This document shows, in pieces, positions 38,261 through 48,296 of a DNA stretch of 64,000 bases. How positions within the stretch are numbered: position 1 is the stretch's first letter; each line of letters opens with the position of its first letter. The stretch is from assembly GCF_028769735.1 (NCBI RefSeq), contig NC_088172.1, forward strand, positions 60,853,075 through 60,917,074, read 5' to 3'. The notes below the pieces were generated by a model. That model was not told the origin of the DNA, did no database searches, and worked only from the letters and a program-made list of their open reading frames with translations. Made by a program: the position numbers and the translations under genes. Source of the DNA: Zonotrichia leucophrys gambelii (Eukaryota > Chordata > Aves > Passeriformes > Passerellidae).

Positions 38261-38803
38261 TTAGATGAATGAAGGTGGAGGAACTGTCACACACAGTTTT
38301 GCCAGTGGCTGTGAGGACGCAGGGACTCCTAGTAACAAGAAGGATGTGCTCAGGGTGCAGGTAAGTGCAGTAGCATCTTCTGCTGCAACACAGCTAGAAC
38401 CAGAAATCCTCTGTGAACTCTGCTTAAGTGGCACCATCAGAGTGCTTAGAAAGGAAGTCAATAACTTTTGCATCAGCTCCATGGTCTGTGATACTAGAAA
38501 CTTGTTCTGGTGCTTGGGCATGGATAAAGGACACTGAAGGGGAGTTGATGCAGATAAGACTGAGGTCACTTTCCACAGCAAACTCACACCACTCAGACCA
38601 TGCAAGTACATGCCTTTCCATCTAGAGTTCACAACTTTTGCTATATTTTCTGTAGAGGACAGAGACTTCCAGGTCAGCACTGGTAAACGACATTGTTTTT
38701 CATTTCTCCACTCCAATCCGGAGGGAAGTGCTTTGTCCATAGGGAGCTTTTTCTGTGATCCAGGGCTTTTCCATCTAAAATGTGGGTCACTGCAGTGCAA
38801 CAT
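38261..38803 (-). other. Unrecognised 180-codon open frame (possible old retrocopy or chance)
   Basis: This is the longest open frame in the window outside known repeats. The predicted protein starts MLHCSDPHFRWKSPGSQKK and ends VTVPPPSFI. It is rich in S, L and T, with no recognisable domain, signal peptide or transmembrane segment. A second minus-strand frame through the middle (38424-38621) starts MERHVLAWSEWCEFAVESD and looks more like globular protein (charged and aromatic residues mixed). That would fit a decayed coding sequence with a frameshift. No poly(A) tail or flanking duplication is visible, so a processed pseudogene is not demonstrated. On the opposite strand a consensus splice donor CAG|GTAAGT lies at 38358-38366. 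I cannot choose between chance, pseudogene and antisense exon. Confidence 0.15.
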
Positions 38804-39179
38804 TATAAAGTGTGAAATGGAAAACTGGGCAAATGGTGGAAACTGCTTGATACATGAAGTTTAGTGGAAAACTGGACAGGTCCATGGTCTTCAATTGCTA
38901 CTGATTTCTTGTCTCCAGATTTTTGGGTGGCATGCAGGAATATTCATTGTGAATGTCATACTGCTTTGAAAAGCCCTATCTTCTTTTAGAAAATCTTCTT
39001 CTATTGTCATCTTAAGAAGGCTGCAGAGCCAAATAAATGAGGAAATTACTAGCTGTTGAGAATTAGGACAGCAGCTAAAACATCTTAAAATCTGACCTGA
39101 AAGTGAAGAACTGTAAAACAGGCTACAAGAAACGCTGAGAGATTTGTTTGAGAGTGCCTACTACTTTGATTACATCTAT

Positions 39180-39265
39180 GAAATGTTGACTTGGTGGTGG
39201 TGCTAAGCTGGACTTGGAGATTTTAAAGGTCTTTTCTGACCTTGAAAATTTTATCATTGTCTGAA
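39180..39265 (+). mobile_element. CR1 3'-end scrap
   Basis: The sequence CTTGGTGGTGGTGCTAAGCT, then GGACTTGGAGATTTTAAAGG and TCTTTTCTGACCTTGA, closely follows the CR1 3' UTR end. That end usually reads GGACTCGATGATCTTAAAGG, TCTTTTCCAACCTAAA, then ATTCTATGATTCT. The terminal tail here has decayed to AAAATTTTATCATTG. Only about 85 bases are recognisable, so this is either a very short insertion or an old copy whose upstream part has diverged beyond recognition. Confidence 0.55.
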
Positions 39266-40465
39266 ATTTTGTTCTTAAATATCCTTAAGAAAATTATTTT
39301 TATTATTACAATAATTTTCCATTGAAGTGATGTTATTCTTAGAATATTGCCTCCTAAAAATAGATAAAATACACACATGGATGTACTGGTTTTAAAATGC
39401 TAGTTATTGAAGTGTGAATATTGTAATTTTGTTTAGGAAACATTTAATATTTTAGCCTGTAGATATGACTTAAGTATTAATGTCGCAAACTGTACAGCAG
39501 TTATTGAATTTGATCATTGGTGATTAATCTTAAAATGTCTTTCAGGTCTTAAATTCATTATGTATTCCTAATCTGTCTGGGATATTCAATACTAGATTTA
39601 ATTTGGGAATACTCGTTATCTCAGACCATACCCACCATCATTCAGCATAACCTTTTCCTTCAAATCCAGAAACTACACCTTGGGCGGACAATTAAGGATT
39701 TGTCCAGAGGCAAATAATAATGGTGATTTCCAGGGCATGGGCTTAAAGGAAAGAAGAAGAAGCAGTAAGATGGGTATGTGTTGGTTTGCTATGCAGTCCA
39801 ACCAAATCACACTAAAATAACTCTGTGTCCCTCAGATTGTATTTTATTAGGTGCAAGTGTAAAAACCATTTTAAATAAAATGGTTTTAAGAAATATGAGT
39901 CAAATAAATGTAACACAGAGACAGCAAGAAAAACAGACATTTCAGTGCACAATGTTAGCACAAAAAGGTATTCCACCTTCCTCTCAGGTGTCTGTGTACA
40001 CAGGGTATGTTCCTCCATTTCATCAGTGTGCACTTCTTTATCTATGTTTCCACAAAATCATTGGAGCTCATTTAATGATGCATAAGCTTTGGTTCCTAAC
40101 CCATTTTTCTAAGTTAGGTTAAAAAAGACAACAGCCAATAGCAAAACAAAACAATGAGTATTTCCCCTTGCTGATTTGGATGCTATATTTAATATATGTT
40201 GCATTTCATTAGTTTTTTAGAAAACACTGCATCTGTTTCTAATGTTCCTTGTATGCCTATGTGGTATAAGTGAAACAAAGAGTCAGAAATTATAACATTT
40301 TCCCTTTCTACTTGCATTATTAAACAGAATTATTTTACTTTTACCACCAAGTCTCACGAAAATTTTCTGTGCCCTAATTGATTGGGCACTTGGAAATATC
40401 AAAGAGGGCCTTGTCTTCTGATGTAAATCTAATAGATACATAGTGCTGATGAGTTTCTATTGTAT

Positions 40466-40485
40466 TCTAATTAGGTCTAATTAGG
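40466..40485. repeat. 10-bp perfect tandem duplication at a CR1 boundary
   Basis: TCTAATTAGG occurs twice head to tail, immediately beside the recognisable 3' limit of the CR1 endonuclease fragment. It may mark the breakpoint of the deletion that removed the rest of that element, or be a chance slippage product. Confidence 0.6.
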
Positions 40486-40877
40486 AAACATCTGTTCTTG
40501 TATATCCAGATCAAGTGGATGACTTTGCTTTATTCTGTAGTGATGGCTGATGATTTCCATCTCCATTAGGATCTGTTCCATAAAGATGTCATCCAGGTTT
40601 TTAGGGACTCTTGTGGCCTGGGTTGTACTAGCTGTGTAATGCTCCCAGTTAATTTCTGGCAATTGAAGTCCCCCATACGGAGAAGGGCAACTGATTTGGA
40701 AGCATCCCCTAGTTCCACAAAGAACAAATCACCCTGGCTAGGAGGTCTGTGATAGACTCCCAGGATGACAGCTGCATTATTCGTTTGCCCCTTAATTCTT
40801 ACCCAGAGGCTCTGAACTGAGCCACTGCCAGCTGTGAGCTCCGTACATTCTAACACTTCTATTACATACAGTGCCAC
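40477..40877 (-). pseudogene. CR1 endonuclease-domain pseudogene with frameshift
   Basis: Two overlapping minus-strand frames together carry the endonuclease remnant. The frame at 40566-40877 holds REVALYVIEVLECTEL (from just upstream), SVQSLWVRIKG, AVILGVYHRPPSQGD and LLRMGDFN. Immediately after GDFN the homologous reading moves to the frame at 40477-40662, which reads PEINWEHYTASTTQATR, then NLDDIFMEQILM. The frameshift at the active-site motif shows the copy is dead. No reverse transcriptase follows. Confidence 0.8.
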
Positions 40878-41010
40878 CTCTCTGCCTCTTCTGCCCTGCC
40901 TACCCTTCCTAAAGAGCCTGCAACCACCTGACAGGGCACTCCAGTCACAGGACTCATCCCACCAGGGCTCACCTACACTATTGATGCCTTGGAGTGGCTA
41001 CCTAAAACAG
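40486..41010 (-). mobile_element. CR1-type LINE fragment from the endonuclease region of ORF2, antisense
   Basis: On the minus strand the sequence encodes the N-terminal apurinic/apyrimidinic-like endonuclease region of a CR1-clade ORF2. Blocks in order are a PWWDESCDWS segment, LFRKGRQGRRGREVALYV, VILGVYHRPPSQGD and MGDFN, then PEINWEHYTAS after a frame change. GVYHRPP and GDFN are conserved in CR1-clade endonucleases; the D and N of GDFN belong to the active site. Most CR1 copies are 5'-truncated and keep only the 3' end. This one keeps a 5'-proximal coding piece and no 3' UTR, so it is either a remnant of a longer insertion cut by a deletion or a very diverged old copy. It ends at the TCTAATTAGG tandem duplicate at 40466-40485. 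Confidence 0.85.
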
Positions 41011-44000
41011 AGGCTAGACAGAGTTAAGAGAATAAAGTGAGTATTCATTAAAGGCCTTCAATAGATACATCTTGGGCAGTCAAAAGCCTTCCAGAGGCTA
41101 CACCCAAGATGGATGATGGTCATGAGGTATAAGTTCGGTCTGTTTGCAAATCAGGGGTTAATTCTCCAATTACAGCTTCAAGTAATGAAATCATATTCAT
41201 CCAGTTTTCCCCACCGGATTCACTTTTGTTTACACTTTTCAGAGTCTGAGGCTATGAGGGTGACCTTAGTTCTCAGGCCTGGAAGGATTATTTTGTCTGA
41301 CCAAAATGTGAAGAGAGCTTACTGATATTTTATATGGAGTTCCGAGTTATACACTAATGCAGTATAGGATGTGAAAAATATAAAAGCTAAAACCTTAAGG
41401 AGTCACAATGATGTTAAATCTCTGGTACTGGGACAAAGACTCGAGCTCCTCTTGTTTTTTTCCCCACACTGCATGCACCAGTGTGGAAACTGACGAGGTG
41501 ACTGAAATGGTGCCTCTTGTGAAGCTCATTTTTTTTTTCCTGCTCAAATCACAATACCTTTTCTTTTTATGGTATATGAATACATATTTCATTTGTATGT
41601 CATTTTCCTGCAGTGTTATTCATTACTATAAATTCAAAAAGTACTAGATGTGTGCATAATTTGCACACTCTTCACAGGATTACTCAAGTACAGATGCCAT
41701 ATATTCTGGAAATTGCACACTCTCTCATTTCTTTTGCTTTTTCTAGATTATTCACAGTAATGAACACCTGACCTTTGTGAACATAGTTTATCTTTCTTAA
41801 AGCACTATTTTTAAACCCTCAGAATCTTTTCATTGCAGGAGCATGAAGTCAAAGAGATGCAAAAATAATGATAAAAATTCTCTTCATGGGTATGTAATGA
41901 AGTTTCTAAACTAGTTTTTCTTTGCCTTTTTTAGTTGATGGAACTTTTATTTCATAAAAATTTAAGTAGCTATAGTTCTGTGTTAGACATTTCTGTCCCA
42001 CAGCTGAACATTAGTCCTAAGTCAGAGTTTAGGTTATTAATTTTTTGGTATTTGTGAAAGGCAGGACTCAAGTAGTATGGTATTTGGTACTAGCAGGTAG
42101 TAGACTAGTCTTCAGATTACTTATCAGACTAGTTTTTCTAGTTTCCAGAAAAACTAGTCATCAGTCACAACACGGTGTTTTTAGCTTTTCTGCATTTTGC
42201 TTCATTTTTCTAGGAAAGCATCAGTGATACCATGAACTTCTAATTTGCTTTTCTTCAGATTCTTCAAGCAGCAAGTTCCTCAAACACATTTAGTAACAGT
42301 TGAAAACTTTATTTGGTTTTATTTATTTTAAATAAAAATAATGGTTTTTCACCTGAGATTAATAATAGTCAATATTGGAAGACCAAGGCTGGCAAAGCTA
42401 AAATGCTTCCTAAGTAATATTTATGATTTGATGAAGTTACTTAAAGGCAAATAGGATCAAAGAAGGCACAGTATGGGATTTACAAGTCAATCTAACTTAA
42501 CTAACATATTGTAGCAGGGCAAACATGATTAGGCATTTGGAAGTAAAACATATTGATGAAAAAGGAAGACTCAGGGTCCTGTGTATAGTCAGATCTAAAG
42601 AAAAAAGTTCAGTAATTAGATTATCTACCTTTATTTGAACTAATTAAACCTCATTCTACATTTATTTATATCCCAGTGCATTTTCCCCTTCCTTTGTTTC
42701 CCAGGATTGCTCCTACTACCACCTTGTTTTATGCTACTTGCCTCCAATGTTTTCCTAATGCACCTTCTCTATAATAGACCAACCATCTGACTATACATAA
42801 CTCCTGTCTCAAAGCAGTTGCTACTTCTAATTCTCCAGTGACCCATTCTCATTTCTCAGTAAAGAAAACCTCATTTTAACTACCCATCACACTTCCATGT
42901 TACTCACATATCTGACAAGTGAAATATTCTCTTAGAGGTACATAATGTCCTCAATTTTTCTGCTCCTGACACTATTTTAATGAAAATTGTTCAGAGTTAT
43001 TCTGTTCATGACCTCCACATGTAAAATGAGCTTTGCTCTGATTGACTGTCTGAGGAACTGAGCAGTGTCAGCCCGTGTATGAGGCCCATGAGACAAGCAC
43101 ATACGCTGTGCATGCCCACTCAAGCCTTGTAGTTATCACTCATGACATATTGGCCACAAAACAAGAGAATCCTGACCTCTTTACTATCTCATTGTGATTG
43201 CTGCCAGCTCTCCAAAAGCCAACAGCCTGCTGCTGAAGTCTGCTGTTGACTTGCAGCCTTGTGGTCTTATCTGGCCATTTAAGAATTAGACCTCGTTCTT
43301 TGCCCAATGTATTCAGATAAAATGAAATCAGCTAAAAGGTACTGCAGGCAAAGAAATGCTGAGAGGGCAGAAGATTATCAAAAGAAACAAATTGAGTAGC
43401 TAGTGTACAAATAAAAATATGTCAGAGCCATGAAGTCAGTGTTCTGACAGATGATTTGAACTTCCCTTGCCCTCCACCTCATCATCATCAGAGTATTCAA
43501 AAATGAAGAAAGCAAACTGTAGAATATTTCAACAGCATAAACAGCTTCCACTTTCAGGACTTGTCTATATTAGAGAAAGCATCATTTGAGCAATCTGGAT
43601 CACAAAAACAATTCTGAAGAGGCTTCATACACAAAGGCATTCTATGCTCCATTAAACTTCTTGCTCATATTTTTTTCATTTTAAAACTGAAATGAAATGC
43701 TTGAAATAAACTGCAAGTCAGGTCTTGCAAGTGAGGAAACAAAAATGCAAAGATGCAATAATTCTTGTGTTTTTTATATTTTGTTTCAGGAATCTAACAT
43801 TAATAGCACCAAACTGTTATATTTCAGTCAGTAACTGAAAGGGCATCCAAAATGCCAGGGCCAGTGGGCAGTAAAGAGAAAGCCAAAAGGAGATGAGGAG
43901 AAAGGAAGGTAAAATGTTCTCTCTTACATTTGTGTAAAATTTCTCTATATTCATACATATCAATTACAGTTCTTACAATGTTCTTAGTTCCAGATATATA

Positions 44001-46646
44001 TTCTCACTCTACCTCTGGTAATACTTTCCTTACAGTCCTTCTAAAAATTAGTAAAAAATACAGAATTCACGGAAGATTATAATCTTTTGAACAATTGAAT
44101 ATTGATTTTCCTGCAGGCAAAGGAACAAATTTGGGCTTCATTTGTTAACCTCAGATGAGCTAAAGACTCCAAGATGCCTAATTGAGGGGTTTCCACTGCT
44201 GCAGAATCTGTCAGCATTACTATTCCCTTTCTAGGCAAGAGTTCTACCTGTGGGAGGCTATTGACAGCTGTCACCTCAATATAGGCCATCATAAGCCTAT
44301 CTCTCTTGTGATCTCTGGGTTTTCTCCAAGAATCCCTCAGCTGCAACTGAAGATCCGTCTTCTAAACCTCCTTCCTGTGCCCCAGCCACACCTGTAGAAG
44401 CACTGCTCCATTCCCAAGATTCGTTAGATTTTTGCAGCCTTCATTTATTTCCTGTGAAGAGAATCCTTGGGGTGACATGCAATGAGGAGGATCTTTAAGT
44501 TCCAAGTTTTCTAATTGCATGTTTGAGCTGAGTTTGAAAGTATAAGTAAAATTGGAAGGTGTCAAGGGTAAAAAAAACAAAACAGTAAACCAACCTAAAA
44601 TGTTGGATTATTTTTCAGACAAGAGAAACTATCACAGTTTTGGAGGACAAGCAATGCTGCATGTATAAAAAGTTCTCTGCCAATTTTAATAGTATTTTTA
44701 TATCCTAATTCTCATTTTTTGAAGCTTTAGAAAAAGCAAGTAAAAATTCTTAACTACACTGGTAGAGATGAGTTTAATTTTGTATTACAAACCCTTATGA
44801 CTTACCAGATCATCCAACAGTTCATGTTTTGCAGTTCAGTGTATGGTCTGTTTATAGGTCTCAACAAGACCAGAATAAACAAATCAATTTCTTACATTAC
44901 AGTGCCTAAACCTTCCTTCAATATCACCACATAAATTATCCAAAATAAAGCATGAAATGAATGCAGGAAGCTGCTCACATTCAGAGTAACACTTTCTAAC
45001 AGTCATAAGGATTTCACTCCCATTTCATAAATCAGAAAACTTCATTGAGGAAGACTAAGGAAGACCTTGAACTCAGAGATGATCAAGGAGAACCTCACCC
45101 CATGTCCTTTCTCTCACCAGGTTTGGTTATATTAATTCTGTCAGATCAAGCACAGATCAAGCCAGACCACAAGGCCGTTGTCTCATGGTTGACATCTGGC
45201 TTTTTTTTTTTTGGCAGTCCCCTCTGCAGTGTCTGAAATGTTTAGTCTAATGGCTATTTTCTGCACTAATTCTGCCAAAGCACTGTAATTATAGCTGGGT
45301 ACAGAGCCAGTCTATGTCCCTACCTGGTTCCTGGTGGCTGCAACTCAGGGAGCAGCAGCATCTCTACCCCATAAAGGCTGCAACCTTTTCCCTCCAGGAG
45401 AGCAGAGAGAGAGGGACAAAGTCAAAATCTGAGACCTCATTTATCAGTGGGATTTGGTGTCCTATTTAGTTGCTCACAGCTGGTACTGGGAGTGAAACAT
45501 ATGTGCATACAGCCAACATTTGTGCTTTCTTGTTCTTTTACACATTATTGTAAATTGTGTCTTAATGATTTATTATGCTACCAAAAAAATAGACACACAC
45601 TTCACAGAAAAATAGGAACATTTAGCACATCTGACTAATATACAAGTTCCCTGCTAAGCCACAGAGTTCATTTAACACTCAGAGACAGCTAATAGAAATG
45701 GTTCCCATAGGAATGGTTTTGCTATAGAATTTGTACATAAAAACCCCAGAGAAATGGCTCATAACTATAATAAAAAATATTTATATATTAAATTAAAATC
45801 TCAGATATTTTAAAATCTGTGACTTATCATTGTTGATGTAATCTATTTTTCACTTCAAGAAAAAATGAGTTTCTTTTCCAGCCTCCAAAATTATTCTCCT
45901 TCTAATGTATATGACTGTGAATGTACATGATAATTTATAGTCTGATTTAAAAAATCTGATTTTTTTCTATATTTTTGCATATGGGGAATAATTTTAAAAT
46001 AATATTATGAAAGTGATACATGTTGCATGTAACAGCCCCTTTTGTTATAGTATTCAGTATTTTATATCTAAGGATCTTAATATGTAAGTAAAATGTTATC
46101 TCAGTTTTACAGGTCAGGAAGTGAACAAAAGGAGGTCAAACAAGCCAATGTCACCATCAAGATTGGAAGCCATGGACCTTGGACTGTGTTAATGATCAAA
46201 CATTCCTGTATGTGATTTTCATCTCCCAGTTTTCTCGAATCTTTGTAATTGTCTGAAGAAAGAGAAGGTAATATTGGCAACTGAGCACTTTGAATTGCCC
46301 AGCACTAGTTATGTGAGGTAAAATGTCTAATATAACAATGACAGAACTCCATCTGTCAAGCACATGACTGAGCTTGGCCACTTTTCCTTGATAAATAATA
46401 GTACACTGTTAATAGCAATGGCAGCAACTAAAACCTTTTCCTTCTACTCTTGTATCTTTGTGTTCCAAATTTATTAAAATATGGTGGTATGTAAGTACTG
46501 TGTTATGCATTATGTTATTCTTTTCCTTAAATACTGTTCCCTTTAAAGGTACCATTTAAGAGGAAATGCTGGACTAAATGCACCCACCTCTACATTTTCC
46601 TGTCTGGAATTAAAATACTCTGGGTTAATGGTGTTATTTAGTTGAG
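41011..46646. other. AT-rich unique DNA, no gene seen
   Basis: No recognisable exon or interspersed repeat. Frames do not exceed about 90 codons. A perfect hairpin at 42127-42159 is listed separately. A slightly GC-richer piece near 45.3-45.4 kb was not recognised. Confidence 0.5.
42127..42159. repeat. Perfect 13-bp inverted repeat with 7-base loop
   Basis: GACTAGTTTTTCT (42127-42139) is the exact reverse complement of AGAAAAACTAGTC (42147-42159), separated by AGTTTCC. Another AGACTAGTCT palindrome lies about 25 bases upstream. The stem has four or five G-C pairs, so a transcript of either strand would fold into a short hairpin. This is too short for a microRNA precursor, which usually has a stem of 25 or more pairs, and there is no poly(U) terminator logic in vertebrates. 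It may simply be a local inverted duplication. Confidence 0.75.
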
Positions 46647-47577
46647 TGTTAGGAAACTGAGAGCAGAGCAAAACAAGAGGGAATTCAGCTGGAGGCAGTA
46701 ACTAGGAGGCTGTACATCACTGCATTGTGTCCTGTCTGCAGAGAGGGTGAAGATTCGCACCCTCTGGGCACAGCTAATTGCTCTTCTAGACCATGCACAT
46801 CATTGCGCTTTTCTGGGGGGAAGGAAAAATGATCACAGCCCTGAAAATGTGTCATTATGCCTCTCTCTCCACTAGGAAGGTTGTCAGGATCAGCCCTACA
46901 GACCCTGCCCTCACCATCCATCCCTTACCCTGAGCTGCGGCTCCAAGCCGTGGTGCTGAAATGCAGAGGAACAGGGAATCTACGGAATTGACGCAGTGCT
47001 CAGAGATGGTGATGGTGCGAGAGAATAAATACCACAGGGAATCCAGGCAGGGGAGAACCCCGCAGAGCCAGGTGGAGCAGGCATGAGCAGTCCATGCAGT
47101 GGCGCTGGTAGGAGCCACATGGGATCGAGTCCAGCATCCCAAATGACAGCACAGAGCCAAAACGGAAGGGTATCCAAACCCTGCACAGCAGCGGTGCAGT
47201 GTGGCACAGACAAAGCAGCTTTAGCAGTCTGACATTGTTTTCCGTTGTGTTGGGCTCAGGGATGGGAGGAGGGGGCAGCAAGGAGCTGCCTCCACCCTGT
47301 CTTTGACTCAGGGGATCACCTGGACACTACCTATGGGGAGAGTCTGCCACCTTGTCTTTGTCCCAGCGGTCATGCAGAACCACACAGAGGTGGCAAACAC
47401 CTTTTGTGTGTAAAGCACCTTCCCTTCTTCAATACCTTTGTTATTGTATTACTGCTTTACTGCACTTTTTTTATTCCATTGCTTTTTTGCTTTCAGTAAG
47501 TTGAAAAAAGGAAAAAAATAAGATTAATAAATTTCCAGTACCCTTCCCTCTGCGTCTCGTTAGAAAAACCCCTAACA
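46647..47577 (+). mobile_element. Candidate solo LTR, about 930 bp
   Basis: A GC-richer block in AT-rich surroundings starts TGTTAGG (46647) and ends CCTAACA (47577), a perfect 7-base terminal inverted repeat with TG...CA ends typical of retroviral LTRs. Near the right end an AATAAA signal (47526-47531) is followed by about 46 bases of U5-like sequence ending GTTAGAAAAACCCCTAACA. T-rich sequence like that of many avian LTRs precedes it. No target-site duplication was found: left flank GTTGAG, right flank ACAACA. The left boundary may therefore be wrong or the flanks rearranged. No gag/pol sequence is present. The overlapping minus-strand frames between 46.7 and 47.3 kb have no known domain and look like chance frames of GC-rich DNA. 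Confidence 0.4.
47526..47531 (+). terminator. Poly(A) signal AATAAA in the LTR candidate
   Basis: The hexamer AATAAA lies 46 bases before the CCTAACA end of the LTR candidate, the expected place for the R-region poly(A) signal. The AATAAA hexamer is common in AT-rich DNA, so by itself it carries little weight. Confidence 0.3.
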
Positions 47578-48281
47578 ACAACAACAAAAACTCATAATTC
47601 TCCATAGCCAATATAATTGATAAGAAAATAATTGGATATAGAAAAAGCATGAGATAAGTTCAAGATGAATGGTAGACAGGGACAGAAGTAGTAATGATAG
47701 AGTTATGCCAATAAGGCTTTGCTGGGCATGATCATTCATTCTCAGTCAATAATAGAGTGCTACTTCTAGGTGTCAATCAATTGAGAAACAAAAGTTTCCA
47801 GTTTTAGACAAAAATCATGACTGTCAAAGTAACTGAAAAGACAGTCTCCAGTGTTTTAATAGCTCAGCCTTGCCACAGAGCCAAACACAGCAGTTCTAAT
47901 CTCAGTGAAATTTTTTGAGGTTTCCTTCAAAGCAAAGTGCCCATTTTCCATTGTTAATTACACAGTAGTTCCTCTTATTCAAACTGCTTATGCCTTTCCA
48001 CCTTGTTCTCTATTATTGTCTTCAGCTGGCAACCATAACCTCTTTACCAGAACTTTAAGCTCCCTTTTTGGATGCTTCATAAATTATGTCTCACCTCTGC
48101 CTTCAATACTGATTGATATGCATCTTACTGTCACTGGAAAGGATAATTTTTAGCATAGAACAAATATAAGCACAGATGTGCTGTCACAGTCAACATAGAA
48201 ACTTTATTCCTATTGTCCCATCTGATCTTTTCTCTGCTAAAAGACTAATTTTTGCATCAGGGTGAAAATTGCATTTCTGTG

Positions 48282-48296
48282 AAAAAAAAAAAAAAA
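48282..48296. repeat. Poly(A) run, 15 bases
   Basis: Fifteen A residues in a row with no recognisable retrocopy to the left. Treated as a simple homopolymer. Confidence 0.8.

Larger units (their letters stand above)
37845..40485. other. Mostly unique DNA with an unexplained ORF and a CR1 tail scrap
   Basis: Between the LTR candidate and the CR1 endonuclease fragment. The 38.26-38.80 kb block is less AT-rich and open in several frames (listed separately). A short CR1-like tail is at 39180-39265. The rest is AT-rich and holds nothing I can name. Confidence 0.5.

Noticed and set aside
42127..42159. Hairpin as a microRNA precursor
   Set aside because: The stem is only 13 base pairs with a 7-base loop, and no extension of pairing is seen outside it.
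46685..47281. Cluster of 77-101 codon minus-strand frames that could suggest a gene
   Set aside because: They fall inside the candidate LTR, overlap in three frames and carry no known motif.
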